Assembly (NCBI GenBank): GCA_008711295.1
Contig: VUYV01000328.1
Coordinates: 156,339 to 220,338 of the forward strand
Length of the DNA stretch: 64,000 nucleotides
Source of the DNA: Anarhynchus alexandrinus
Lineage: Eukaryota > Chordata > Aves > Charadriiformes > Charadriidae
Direction: 5' to 3'
Translations under genes and position numbers: made by a program
In this document: piece by piece, positions 37,642 through 50,729 of the stretch
Position numbering within the stretch: position 1 is the first letter of the stretch
Layout: each line of letters opens with the position of its first letter
Notes under the pieces: model-generated
Database searches by the model: none
The model's input: only the letters and a program-made list of their open reading frames with translations
Told to the model about the DNA's origin: nothing

Positions 37642-38179
37642 TGTGATGGGCTGAGCCCAGGCAGCAGCCAAACACCCATCCGACGTCTCTCTCACTCCCC
37701 TCTCCCGCAGGATGGGTAGAAGATAGAAGGAAGTCAGAAAGACTCATGGGTGGGGATGATGACAGTTTAATAAGGAGAGCGAAAGCTGTGTGGGGTAGCA
37801 AAGCAGAATAAGGAATTAATTCACTGCTTCCCACCGGCGGGCAGATGTCCAGCCAGTTCCTGGGAAACAGGACCTCAGCACCTGTAACGGTGCCTTGGGA
37901 AGGCAAACACCATAACCATCGTATATCCCCCTTTCCTCTTTCTTTCCCTGAGGTTTTCTTGCTGAGCACGATGTCATATGGCAGGGAATATCCCTTTGGT
38001 CATTTTGGGTCACTTGTCCCCGCTGTGTCCCCTCCCAGACTCTTGCCCAGCCCCAGAATCCTGGGCTGGAGCTGGAGAACCAGCCTCGCCGGTGTGTTAT
38101 CCGCACTGTTTTAGCCACAAAAGCAAAACACAGCACCACGATGAGGAAAGATTACTCCACCCCAGCCAGACCCAATACA
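37642..38179 (-). mobile_element. Solo LTR of an avian endogenous retrovirus, antisense
   Basis: Read on the minus strand it starts TGTATTGGG and ends CCATCACA, giving TGT...ACA termini over 538 bp. It is flanked by a near-perfect 5-bp repeat: GCCAG at 37637-37641 and GCCAA at 38180-38184. Internal landmarks are CATATGACATCGTGCTCAGC, GGGATATTCCCTGCCATATG and the ATTAAACTGTCATCATCCCC segment, which has a polyadenylation-type signal. They match an LTR I recognise from many bird genomes, where it is common as solo copies. No gag, pol or env sequence lies next to it, so it is a recombined solo LTR. The exact family name needs a repeat library. Confidence 0.72.
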
Positions 38180-38480
38180 GCCAACCAATTTTGGTGCCCA
38201 TCTTGAGTTCCCCCGAGCTGGACTCGCTGGGCGCTCGGCGTTCGCTGGTCCCGCTCAGCACCGCGAGTACGACTCACTGCGGCTCTCGCAGAGGAGTGAT
38301 GCCTGAGGAGTCGGGGACCACCCGCAGTTAGGGACCACAGGCAAAACGCTGGTTTAAGGACTTGGCCAGCTCGCACAGGAACTCCGTCAGACACGGGGAG
38401 ACGGCAGTTCACCGGGCGAGCACTCGGCTCCTGTATCAGTAAGACCCTTTCTGCAGCCTCCTGTCTCTCACTGTATAGAA
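38180..38480. other. CpG-dense block of unknown origin next to the LTR
   Basis: About 300 bp are rich in CG dinucleotides (for example CTGGGCGCTCGGCGTTCGCT and CACCGCGAGTACGACTCACT) in an otherwise CpG-poor intron. It abuts the U3 end of the solo LTR. It may be an older ERV-related segment, a nested insertion or a small intronic CpG island. No protein similarity is seen. Confidence 0.5.
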
Positions 38481-39648
38481 TCAACCTCCTGCAGCAACTT
38501 AATTAATTCCCTGGATTTGACCCATCCTGTGTGCCCTTTTGGGTGAAGGAGGTCAGTGCTATGTACCATCAAAAATTAAACCTAATGATGGCACCAACGC
38601 TAACAGCCGATAATTTTCAAATGAACATTGACCTGAAACCCCAAAAGTCAATATTCCATCCTTTGCAAAATTATTTTTATGGTTTAGTACTATATTTACT
38701 TGAAAAACCTTGAAAATTATGACCAGAACTTAAGGTTTTCCATGAAAGAACCTTATTTTAGTAAAAACGTTAGAAGGGAAACATAAGCCAACTCTGGTTT
38801 ATTGTAAACCTCACGCCGCTCGATGCCAGCTGCTCACCCAGTATGAATCCAAACAGCTCCACGAAGAACCACAGTTTCCACCAGCTCAGAATATGGCTCT
38901 TAGTGACATGTGGCTTTGCTGTATTTCGTCCAGCCAGCGATTGCTGAGCGGCTGGATCAGATTTACATTTGGGCAGTGTGGGTATGACTGAGGTTTTGGC
39001 TGAGACACGAAATTTCTCCCTTTCCTGTTGGCTTAGATGGACATCTCACGACGCTGCTCTGATATGATTTTTGGCAAGGGTCAGCGTGGCACGGAGCAGA
39101 AATGAAACTGAAACACGAAGCCAATGTGCAAACTCGCAGGATTAAGATCAAAGCACCCTGGAAATACTCTGCTTTTCTAGCTTCTCACTTTCCCGAGCTC
39201 GGGCTAATTCTGTTTAACTCTATGTCCAAGGATTGGACTGTTCTTGCCTTTAATGTTTTTTTTTTTTTCTTCCAAGTTGGGGATTCTTGGCAACATGATT
39301 TAGAGGGTGAGATAGGAATAACAGTTGGTTTCCGGTAGCCCAGGCATCAGTCAGCCCTGCTTGAAGAGCGGCCAGCAGAAATACGCAGGACTCAACGCAG
39401 CAGTGCGATGTTCCCTGGGTTGCAGAAGTATCTACCGAACCGAATGGTGCAGGTGCCCCATAAAAAGCCTCCGCTGTGGCTTGAGCCTCGCATTTATTGG
39501 ATGTGGGGAAGGGAAAGCTCTTTGAAAGCCTCCACGCACATTTACTGAAGCGACCTTTCATTGTTCCAGCCTCTTTCTTTGTACTCTCCTACAAACGGAG
39601 ACGCCGGTGGCTGCAGTTATATAGTCTTTAAGCCCTCTCCTGCCTTTT

Positions 39649-39651
<3 letters not shown>

Positions 39652-39677
<26 letters not shown>
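39652..39677. repeat. (CA)n microsatellite
   Basis: About 13 CA units are followed by GAGATATATAT in intron 5. Confidence 0.93.
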
Positions 39678-39680
<3 letters not shown>

Positions 39681-39878
39681 ATATATATTGCTTTAGTTAT
39701 GGAAAGGTATTATGATAACGGCCCTTCTCTTTTGAAGGCTCTGCCTTGCGAGATTTCTTCCCCTAAAACCCTAAACCCGAGCTCCAGAACTGCGTCTGTA
39801 GAGCTGCTTTCTTTTCTTCTACCTCCCGGGGATCCGAAATATGGAGATTCATAAATCGATACGGACTATGGCTGGGTT

Positions 39879-39933
39879 TGAAAAGAAAGCTGGAAATTTT
39901 TGAAAAGAAAGCTGGAAATTTCTGAAAAGAAAC
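39879..39933. repeat. 22-bp tandem repeat, 2.5 copies
   Basis: Units of TGAAAAGAAAGCTGGAAATT plus two bases lie at 39879-39900 and 39901-39922, followed by a partial third copy. Confidence 0.9.
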
Positions 39934-41045
39934 TTCTGGATACAGCCATGTCGGGAGGGACTGAAAAATCCAACTGTCCTGACTGTGTGTGCGTGGTAGC
40001 GGAGGGGGTAGGAGAGAGGCAGGGAAAGAAGGGGTCTGAGCAGGGGCAGACTTTGGAGACATCTTGTAATGTATAAAATTCTTTAAATAAAGAGAGCATT
40101 TTTACAAAGCCTTTAGAGATTTGGCTTAGTCCAGACTTGTACTAAGAGACAAAACAAGCTCTCCAGCTGTGTATACACAGGTCTTCCCTGCCAAGACAAA
40201 CAGAGCGCTTGCTTTGCTAAGAGATGTTAAAAGTTACACTTTTCAAAGAGGCTCCTGGCTGGGCAGTCTGGGAGTTTGCAGCCAGGTGAGGTGGCTGTGC
40301 CTGACCTACGCGGAATAATTAGCCTGACAGCGGAGAACTTAACCCTTCCAAGGAGAAAATGTATTCCTGCTCCATCACTAGGCCTGTTAAGATGAAGTTC
40401 CCAAAGGACCAGACTTACTGGAGACATGACCACTGTTGAGTTTCTGCTCAGTTTCTCCATTTGGTATTTGACATGTTTACAAGCATCCTTGGGAGGCTCC
40501 AGCACCAGGAGACGCAAGTAGCAGGCTCAGAAGCAACACGGATCGTCCATAGCTCTCAGTTCAGCTCTGAGTCTCGTTCTTAAAGATATTTTTTTTTTTA
40601 AGAGAGATTAATTCAAAGCAGAGCCTGAAACGCAGTGGTTTCATATGTAGGAAGTACGAGTTTCAGCCCAAGGCTCCGTAGTGATGCTCTCATAGCACAG
40701 CTGGGTACCTGGCTGAGTTCTCTGGAAATTCCTCGGATTCCTGCCTTCGTCTCTGCAGGCAAAGAGCTTCCAGTAATGCCAGTTACTGCCCAGTGAGACA
40801 TCGTTCACCTTCCTCCTTCCCACACAGAGTAGCTACTGTGATGTCTCTCATGGAGGAACCATTGCCGACTACTCAAGGCAGCATTCTGGCGTTAGGCAGG
40901 AAGAACGCGCTCCAGCATCCTTCTGGCTGCTGCTTCCAGAGCGCAAAACGAGAGACTGTCCTGGCTTCGGAGTGCAAAGAAAATGACGGGTAGTTTAAGC
41001 CGCCTTTCAGGAAAGAAAGCAGAGATAATGTCACATGTACAATGG

Positions 41046-41398
41046 TTATCAATATCTACAGGGCGGGTGGCAAGAGGATGGGCCAAACTCTCCTTAGTGG
41101 TGCCCGGCGACAGGACAAGGGGTGACGGGCACAACTGGAACACGGGAAATTCCATCTGAACATGAGGAAAAACTTCTTTACTGTGAGGGTGGTGGAGCAC
41201 TGGAAGAGGCTGCCCAGAGAGGCGGTGGAGTCTCCTTCTCTGGAGACATTCAAACCTCACCTGGACGCCGTCCTGTGCAACCAGCTCTGGGTGCCCCTGC
41301 TCTGGTGGGGGGTGGAGGAGATGATCTCCAGAGGGCCCTTCCGACCCCCACCCTTCTGTGATTCTGTGCGATTCTGTGAACTGTGTGATTCTGTGATT
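41046..41398 (+). mobile_element. CR1 LINE fragment (3' end), sense
   Basis: It starts near CAATATCTACAGGGCGGGTG and includes TGCCCGGCGACAGGACAAGG and the GGAGACATTCAAACCTCACC block. It ends in an expanded tail of TTCTGTGATT/TTCTGTGCGA/TTCTGTGAA units. From 41221 onward it is contained in the duplicated segment. Confidence 0.93.
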
Positions 41399-42209
41399 TC
41401 CCTCAGTTCTGTCCTGTGGGATGTCTACTGATAGAAACCATCTGGGTTGGCAGAGCAGACCACACTCAGCCTGCAGAAGAGAGGACATGTTGTAGGATAC
41501 ATCTCTCCATCTCTCCCAGCCCCATGACTGAAATGGGGCAGTTGGTTTGAGTAGTAGCTGGATAATGTGGATATTTTATGTTCTGAGCATAGGACACAGC
41601 AGTATGAGCTCTGCTGCTCCATCCTGAGCCTGGCCCACTGCTTGCGCTTGTTTGGGCAGCTCATTACATCACCCCCTTATGTTTCTCTGTAAAATAATAG
41701 ACATTTTGCTGCAGNGGTGGTGGAGTCTCCTTCTCTGGAGACATTCAAACCCCGCCTGGACGCCGTCCCGTGCGACCTGCTCTGGGTGCCCCTGCTCTGG
41801 TGGAGGGTGGAGGAGATGATCTCCAGAGGGCCCTTCCGACCCCCACCCTTCTGTGATTCTGTGCGATTCTGTGAACTGTGTGATTCTGTGATTTCCCTCA
41901 GTTCTGTCCTGTGAGATGTCTACTGATAGAAACCATCTGGGTTGGCAGAGCAGACCACACTCAGCCTGCAGAAGAGAGGACATGCTGTAGGATACATCTC
42001 TCCATCTCTCCCAGCCCCATGACTGAAATGGGGCAGTTGGTTTGAGTAGTAGCTGGATAATGTGGATATTTTATGTTCTGAGCATAGGACACAGCAGTAT
42101 GAGCTCTGCTGCTCCATCCTGAGCCTGGCCCACTGCTTGCGCTTGTTTGGGCAGCTCGTTACATCACCCCCTTATGTTTCTCTGTAAAATAATAGACATT
42201 TTGCTGCAG
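41221..42209. repeat. 494-bp direct duplication joined by a single N
   Basis: Copy 1 (41221-41714) and copy 2 (41716-42209) have the same length and differ at ten positions by my count, seven of them in the first 90 bp. A single N at 41715 separates them. Each copy starts inside a CR1 3' end and runs to GACATTTTGCTGCAG. The exact repeat of the end point on both sides of an N is what an unresolved allele overlap or a misjoined gap produces. Confidence 0.93.
41716..41892 (+). mobile_element. CR1 3' end, duplicated copy
   Basis: This is the second copy of the CR1 tail carried by the 494-bp duplication. It opens directly after the N with GGTGGTGGAGTCTCCTTCTC and ends with the same TTCTGTGATT tail. 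Confidence 0.9.
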
Positions 42210-45200
42210 CATGGGAACTGTGAGGAGTCACCAAAGGGTTGCAGGAGAGTTGGTAAATTAACTGCTAATAGCGGTAAGAGCACGATTGAGGGAGGACTGT
42301 GCGTTGAGATACAGTCAACTGGGCATTTGCTCTTGTTGGTGTTCCCCAATAAGGCACCTCCAGGCTGCAGCCACAGCGTTAAATAAACCATAAGATGCCT
42401 CAGACTGAAAAGTTGTGTTAAGACACCAATCTGTTAGGAAGGATGGACTCGCTCCAGCTCATTCCGCTGTGGCTGGCTGGTTTCTGGACTAAGAGCTGGT
42501 TTGCCTCCGGCATGGACACACTGGATATTTGATGATGTGCTTTTACAGGTGGCGATGTTACCTCAGCCTAAGAAAAGACACTGACTATTTTCAGCCTGAA
42601 ATAAATGTCAGGAAATGGTTTTTAAAGAGCCCCTCTTTATCAAAATTCACCAGTATCTGTGTTTCAAGTGTAGCAGAAGCAGGCCAGATGGCACCTAGCA
42701 CACAGATGACATTGAACTGCTGACTCTTTGGTCTTGCAACTTGCTGTTACATTTGGGGACCTCATCTATCTGCTCCTCTGCTGCCCACCTGCTCCTCTAC
42801 CAAAGAGCTCTGTAGGAGAACCCCCTTGAGCTCAGCACAGGCATAACCAAGAATCCCAAGGAAAGCCTTCACCCGGGAGAAATCTCTAAAAGTCCAAGCT
42901 GAAGTGCCACTCTTCCTCAGGGACATTTATTCCCTGGATAAAATGGTGCCATCATTTCAGGAATAGCCTTTGGTCAAACACACTTTATAACCCAAGGGCT
43001 GTCTTCTCATCAGGAGGAGCAGAAGTGGCTAGTTGACAGTGTCATGGAGGGGTGGGATGTCCCTTAACAGAGAAGTCTTTCTTGTAGAATGCGACAACGT
43101 GTGAAAGCAGAGGCTCACCCAGGTCATTCTGCTGAAGCGGGACAAAGGGGCTGAAAGCTGAAGGAAAACAAGTTCAAATTGGAAGATCATGTTTTTAACA
43201 AGGAGGTTGGTTTTGACTGGCTGTCTTCCACAGGAACGTGCTGGACCCTCCTGCGCTACATAGCCTTACAGTAGACTCCCGTGGGGTAGATGTGTCCAGC
43301 TGAGCACAGCACACCGTGAAACCTTCTAGATGATGGAGTGGTAACAGCACTGTGGGGTCACAGTCACTGACCAAATGCAGACATTACCTTTAGGATGAAT
43401 GCACGTGGAGGGGTGGTCAGTTCTGCCACAGACATATGGACTATGGACTTCTCTACATTTAATCATGTGAATCCCATCTCTGGAGTCCTCAGATCAGGAG
43501 GAAAGGGTTTCCTGAGGATGTGTTGTGGCTAATCCGTATGTAGTGGGGTTTAGGCAAGGGTCTCTGGTTGTCATGCATTGGCTTGTTTGATGTTGGACTT
43601 CAGACCAATTCGTTCTTACAGGTTTGGAATCTGTAAATGCCTGAACAGTGTAAAGATAGTTGTCTGTAGGTTTCTCTCCGCTGCAAGGCACAGCGCGGTG
43701 CCCCACTCTCAGATTGTATAGAAGGTAACACCACGCAAAGATACGAACTTGTTTGAAAGAACACAGAGCTGCATTAGTCCAGCTAATACCTGTGCAGAGA
43801 AGCCGGGCTTCTCAGAAAAGCTCATTAGCTTTGTACAACTGCTGTTGTTTCTAGTGTGGCCATTAGCTGTTCCTTCGCTCTCCGGAGCTGTGCTTTCCTA
43901 TAGGGTTTGGGGTGTCAGTTCAGACTGGCAAGCGCTGAAAAATGTGCCCATCTGTGTTGACGAAAAGGCGGCATTCAAACCCTACAAAAGTTACCAGATT
44001 ACAGATTTGTTTGGGGTTTTAATTTTACTTTATTTTGGATTTTTTTTGCTATAATCGTAAAACGAGATAATTTTATTTTTAAACCAAAATAAACTGAGTT
44101 CCTTCTGCTGCCGAACACTCAACAAGCTGCATGTTCAACAGCTTAGGGCTCCAGTAAGAGGCTGCTTTGTAATGGAAGCAATCTAACTACCTTCACACTT
44201 CATTCAGGAAATACTCCACTTCAGAGGTAAATACCTTAATAACTAGGTACTCAGAGAACCTTAGCATCATTTCCTCCCTCTTCTTGACATCTTCAGGGAT
44301 GAAGAATTAGTGACTATATTGTATAACCCCAGCAGCCCTCGGTAACCTGAACTCACATTACATCAGTGTTGGAGTAAAAGCTGTAGTACAGAAAAAAGGA
44401 ATCTGTGGGGAGAGAGGCCAATGTTTTTTTAATAGTTTTACAGGAAAAAAATGAAACATTTTGATGTCATGTCTCTGATTTCACCCTCCTTCAAGTAGGA
44501 AAAAAATTATTGTAAAAAGTGACAACGTTTGACTCAAGTGAAGGTGTGGAAGCTCCTCCTGTGTTCCAAGGATGAAGTTTAATTTGGTTTTTTTCCTATC
44601 CAAATGCCAAAGTCTTCACTGTGGATGCCAGTTGCTACCTCTCATGAAAGAACGTCTCCTTTCACTTTGGAAACAAAAGATTTTGAGAGTAACATTCTTG
44701 ATCTTTGTGGACACTGTCAGCGGTTCGTACGATTTGTCCAGTTCAGAAGGCCCTTTCTAGGTCTGCATGTCCTCTCCTCCTAATGGTACAAGGTTTCCAA
44801 AAGTTTAACCGACCAACTCTTGGGGTGGTGTTCTTCAGTGCAAACACTTCTGGGCTGAGCTGGAAGCCAGCTGTGCTCTTGAAGCCTTGCCTAGTTGTTC
44901 CCACGTCCCATATCCCATGAAGAGCCTTGGAAGGGATTGTGTCCCTGTAAAGGTAATAGCAAACTTAAAACTGGCATCCAGTGTCTGAGTTCTGGCTCTT
45001 CGTTAGCCAGTACAAGAAAACAAAGCCCTGTTGTTGCACACAGTGTTTCGAACATGGGAAAACCAGCAAGGATTAGAGCCACAGCAGGTCCTAGACATGC
45101 AACGTCTATGGAAAAGGCAGGGAGTATCTCCTGTTCTTCCATAGTCCTCACTGCTGCACTGCTCTCTTTCCAAAACCATGGCCAGCACTGGGTTGGATTG

Positions 45201-46865
45201 AAGTGAAAATCCTCCCAAACAGCAGCTTCTCACCAACAGAATCCATGTCTTTCAACAATTCACTGCTGTTTGCAAGAGACTCTTATTTCTCCTATTTCTT
45301 TCCAAATACCTCAAGGACTGTCAACCATTGAGTGGGAGGACATGGGCTTTCAAAAATTGCCCTGCTTAGGGGGGTTAAACGCATGACAAAGGGGAATTCT
45401 GGGAGCCTGTGTGTGGACCTTGATCCATCCCACGGCAGAGCCTTGGTCGGTCTCTTTGCAGCAGGTCTCCAGATGAAACCACAGCAACAGTCAGTGAAGA
45501 GCCGATCATGTTCTGCACATCCAGCGCTTCCCCAAAAGCACCATAAAGTATCAGGACCTTGGGATATACCCAGAGTGGGCAAAAGCAGGTCCCAGGCATA
45601 AACAAGGCATAATACATGGGGACGTAGTAAGGGACAGACGGCATCTAAATCACTACTCTGTACCTTTTACTTTAAAACTGTTGCTCATCTGCTCCTGTGT
45701 TCTTCCTGCATCTTCCTTATTCTGCTTTTATCGAGATACACCTTTTTATATTTTAGCATGTACATAACATGAAAATCTCCTTTGATGTGCACGCAGGGAG
45801 GATTTCTGAGTCTCCGTAACATGTCTGTGCCTGTAGATTCTTCTAAGTTTCAAAAGGATTTTGATGTCTTTTGGGAGGGGGTGCTAGTGAACCTACAACT
45901 GGTACAATTCCAGTCCTGGAAGAAATCTCCATTGACAATGAGTTGGACTAATGGAAGTTGGACTAATGAACATAATTTTATATGCTATATCAATTTCTCA
46001 AAGATCGTCACTGTACAGGACAGCAGTTCCTCTCATCCTCATAATTTCACCTAATTTCTCTCAGTCTAACGACCACTCATCCATTGTCCCGAAATGTGGA
46101 AGCATTAGAAGGATTGTGTAAGGAAGCTGTGGATTTTCGTATCTGTAGGTGTTTGAGAGCGAAGTTATACAAATATTAGTTAGGTCTAATTCTGGTAGTC
46201 AGTCTTGTCTAAAGGAAGGAGAAATCCCAAATTATCTCTAGCGTTCCCTCCAGCCGTAGCTTTTCTAGTGACAGACACCCCAGGCCATGTATAAACAGAA
46301 TACATGATCCAAACCACCATCTTGTAACATACAGATGGACGCGAGTCAGTGTCTCAGCATAAACTCCACTTTAATCCACTCAGCTTTCCAGATGGTGGGA
46401 ATATTGCAGAATACCCCATTATTCTTGCTCGTAAAGCTTCTCCAACCCCCCTTCTGAGAAGAGTTATTAAGAGTGGCTTTGTCTCAGCTTTTCTGTTTCC
46501 TCTTCATAATGATTTTTTTTTTTTCCCTAAATTTTCGGTCTAATTTGGAAGGCTTAGGAGAAACGAAGCAGCCACACAGGATGTGTCTGATCCCCATGCG
46601 TGCATGCAAAAGCCACAGCAGGAAGCAGCCAACAGCAAATGTGGTCCCTTTGCTCCCTCCTTCCTAACTCAGGTCACAGCCCTGACCTTCCAAAATGCTG
46701 CTTCCAGTGACGTAATCAGTAGGGATGTACGTATTTCATACCTTTAGCTGGATACTCCCCCAGAGCCCAGGCACGCAGGAACATACAGCATGCTAGCGAG
46801 AAAGGGACCACAAATAGTTCATGGAAATTCCACGATATCTGGGATAATTTGGAAAGGTCTTTAAG

Positions 46866-47020
46866 GCTCCATCCCTGGAGGTGTTCAAGGCCAGGTTGGA
46901 CGGGGCTTGGAGCAACCTGGGCTGGTGGGAGGTGTCCCTGCCCAGGGCAGGGGGTTAGAACTGGATGATCTTCAAGGTCCCTTCCAACCTAAACCATTCT
47001 ATGAGTCTGTGATTCTATGA
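46866..47020 (+). mobile_element. Short CR1 3' fragment, sense
   Basis: It covers CCATCCCTGGAGGTGTTCAA to ATTCTATGAGTCTGTGATTC and belongs to the same subfamily as the copies at 25484 and 52193. Confidence 0.95.
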
Positions 47021-48899
47021 TAATCTCAGCCTTTGCATTTCAGTTGAAGATACATCAAATCCATTAATTTGAGCTGCCCGGTAGAATTTTTGTTCTGGTG
47101 ATAAATGTCAGATTGGTAAAAATACCTCCTCCGTATAACCTCTGGCTGTGCCTGAGGTCCACGCATGTCTTGAAACTGAGCCCCAGTCCAACTGCTCTCC
47201 TGAAAGAAGAGCAACACACAACAACAATCCCAGAGGAATGGAGGGATCCCAGAAACACGGACTGGGATGGGGCTCCTGAGACCGAGCTGAGATTTGCTTT
47301 GCCTGAGCCGCCACATGCATCCCCTAAGATGCAAGGCTGGTCCGGGCTGTCAGGAACTCTTATTCATGTCTTGGGTTTCGGTTCTCTGGGGTAGGAAAAA
47401 GACAAGGGGGAGCCCTGGCGTTGGTGGCTCCTTTCTGCCGTGCCCGCTCAGAGCTGCCTGGGTGGTGGGAGTATAGGACAGAGCTGAGACAGGAGTTTGC
47501 CCGACTCTTGGTAAGCTGTTCTTCCTATCAATTCCAGATTAAGCTCAAAATTACTTCAACCAAAAAATCTTATAGAGGAATTCTATTGGCAGTGGTTAAG
47601 ATTTCCCCCCACACCACCCCCAGATGAGCTTTTTAATAGAAGACTGTGTTTACAAAGAGATTTCTCATCCTCGTTAGAAACCAGGCGTTCGGCTGATTTT
47701 TCCTAGCGCGCCGCTAATCCAGATGTTGAGACATAAAGCAGAACTCGTAGCTGAGAGATGTGAGGGAGTTCCTTCTCCTCAGCCTGCCTCCAAAGGTGAG
47801 GCATAAGCTCCCATTTCCCTACGTTGTGGCAGAGAAAGCATTTTGATAATCAACTGTAGTCCAAAGAGCTCTGACTTCGACCGCGGTAACTTGCCTGCGT
47901 TTATGCAGAAAGGTCTGGCAGAAATGTCACTCTGAGTGGAGTTCAATCCTGTACTCAATTGTAGGTGGCCATTTTTCTCCTGCAGACAGGTTTACTTGAT
48001 AAAATAATTATAGTTCTGTGAAACCACAGTTCCCTCTGATCTCTGCAGAAAGCCAGTTGTAGTCTGCTGGGAGTACTGGTGGGAAGTAGACGCATCCTGC
48101 GCGTATAATTTTCCTGCTTGCCCGTGGGCTTTATGGTACAGTCTTTAATGAGACAATCACATACTACTTCTCCCCCTGCCAGAGGGTGGGCAGCGCTCCC
48201 AAAGCACAGCTCCTTAATACCTTTGTTTTCTGCTTGGCGTTCAGCATGTGGCTCGGAGGCCGGTTCACTGCGCACAATGGGAACCAGCCTCCGGAATCAG
48301 AATTAATTTCCTCCAGAGACCTTCACAGAAACAGCATTCCCAAGAGTTTATCTTTAAATCTGACAGGAATGTTTTGACTGGAATTTTCCGAAACTGCTTA
48401 GCCTGGGTACAAACCTGTTTGAGCCTCAATAGGTAAAATTTGGCGAAGGTACAAGTAACAGCAAAGAGGGTCTTTGCAAAGAGGTGGAGGAGCCAACCTC
48501 GTCCAGAGGCAAACCATTTGCGTTGCCACTAAGAAACACGGGAGCATTTGAGTCAGCTGTAGCTGCGTGAGGCAAGGAGGCATGGCCAGCATGGGTTGGG
48601 ACCTTCTGGTCTCTGCAGTGGGCACCTCATTGCCTGCTCTGGGTTGGGCAGAAAGGTGACTGCCTTATCTGCTGACCCTTCGTCGCTCTTGGATGCAGTG
48701 ACACGCGGCTTTTTCTCTCTCATTCTCACTGCGGGGAGGGCTGTCCATGAGGAAGAGTACTCTGACGTTGTTGAACCTGCTGATCCTTGTGGGAGAAAAG
48801 TGGTGTGAAGATAAATGCCCGGTTTCACTTTTCACTCAAATCTGGAGATTCCCTGTGCAGGGGCTGTAAGCAGCCCTCTGCCAGCTGCCTGTAGGAGTG

Positions 48900-50110
48900 C
48901 AATGGGACCTCACATCACATCACATCACATCACAGTCACAGGCTCAGTGGAGCGTGTTTGGAGGTAGATGCATGAACATCGGCAGTTCAGGTGCACTGAT
49001 ATCAACCCGAGGCTGTGCATCAACTTCTGTTCTCTGTAAGCCCATGAAGATGGACGAGGAGGAACGCAGACTGGCAGGAGAGGCATTGCTTGGTCCACAT
49101 CTACTCAAGGCCCTTGGGCAGTTCTGTGAATGGGCACTCAGCTCCTGGTGGCTTAGCAGCTCCAGGCCTGTCCAACCAAGTAGGGTCCACATACCCCATT
49201 TGTGGCAGAGACCTGGAACGCTTCCCATGGAATGCAAAGACAAAGCCTGCTAGAGTGTACTGGGATAAGAAGATGCTGAGAGTGCGATGTTTCCACTTCT
49301 ATTAATTCATTCTGAGAAGAACCTGATAACACGCTATTTGTGTCTGCTTGGCCACTTCTGAGACTTCTTCCTTCTATTTCAAGATACTTTCGCTGTGGAT
49401 AAGCCTCTTCTAAAGAACACCTTGCCCTCCCTAGCACAAGCCATGCACTGCATTGCCACTTTTGAAACACAAAACCTTTGCTGAATGCAGCAATGGACAG
49501 ATGAAGATGACTGCAGCTCATGCACAGTAACATTAATACAATCTGGCAAGACCTGTAAAACGAACCACGTTGTTTGGAAGTCCTTGCTCAGTAGTGTCCT
49601 TGCCACTGCCTCCTCCAAGCTCATTGTCCCAGAAGGAAGGTAGGCAAAGTCCACAAACCCTCTACCCAAAAATGCTTCCCACCTGGCAGACATGTCTCCT
49701 TCCCTTACTCAGTCCTATCAGCAACACGCAATCAGCTGTCCAGGAGGAATCCCCCCAAATTCAGTCACAGCTCAGCCCAGCCCAGCCCCCATCTCCCCAT
49801 TCTCTTTCCCCTGATATCCAGGAGCGTGCCCACAGCCATGATCTCAGCCAAAGGAGTCTTAAGAGGTGCAAGGCTTCCACCTGGGGCAAGCGTGTGCATG
49901 GGGACGGGTCTGGAGCTATCAAACCCCCATGCCACCTCTAGCACCTCCGCTCCTGCACCTCCATCTCTGCCCTGACTGACCAGGCAGTGATTCACGGCAT
50001 TCTGACCCCGTGGTCTCTTCCAGAAGGGGGACGCAGCGTGGCAGTGCCAGCCCCCTGCTCCAACCCTCCCAGACGTTTCCACTGCTGGAACTACTGGCCC
50101 CATGTCGCCG
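48900..50110 (-). other. Unassigned segment with overlapping minus-strand open frames
   Basis: Several frames of 100-126 codons overlap on the minus strand (48944-49243, 49153-49533, 49379-49693 and 49765-50103). They share no domain I recognise, and no splice pattern links them. The segment could be a decayed retroelement or pseudogene, or simply chance. I assign no function. Confidence 0.25.
48910..48934. repeat. (CACAT)n pentanucleotide microsatellite
   Basis: About five CACAT units lie in tandem. Confidence 0.93.
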
Positions 50111-50729
50111 AGTGTGTGCTTTGTGCCTCAGATGCTGCTGGAATGGAGAGTCCTTGGAGAAGGGATTGTGCATGGAGCTCTATCTCAGGTTTCATCAGGC
50201 TAAGACTTTGACAGGAAACTGTAAAAATAGGACAGGAAAACTTAAAAAAGTTCTCCCTTTACTATTTCCTTTGAATATGTTTTTTCAGCACTTGGAATGT
50301 CTGGCCTTATAAACTGCCCCCGCCAGCTTTTTCTTTTCTGCAAAAGTCCAAACAGTTAAACATGAGGAATGCGGCTGTGTTTGTATGAGGTAAGGAAATG
50401 ACTAGGTGGAGAAAGTATTCCATGAGAAAGGAGTCCTTTACCGAGACCCTCACACTGTTCTCCCCGCGTCCACCATCCCCCCCTCACCGAAGCCGTCACG
50501 TGTCGACGCAGCCTGAGAGGCTCAGCAGAGATGTAGAGGTGCGTTGTCTGCCGAGACCCACGGTCAGTGCTGTAAAACCTCTGCAATCGCGTTTAGTGCA
50601 ACAGAAATAATCGCAGGATTTGGGGTTGGCTCCTTTCAGGTTCGTTGTTTGGCTGGTGGCTTTTGGGTGCCATTCGGTGCTCATGGGTGCCATGTCCCAT
50701 TCATTCATGGTCTTGCTATGAGTAGGGCG

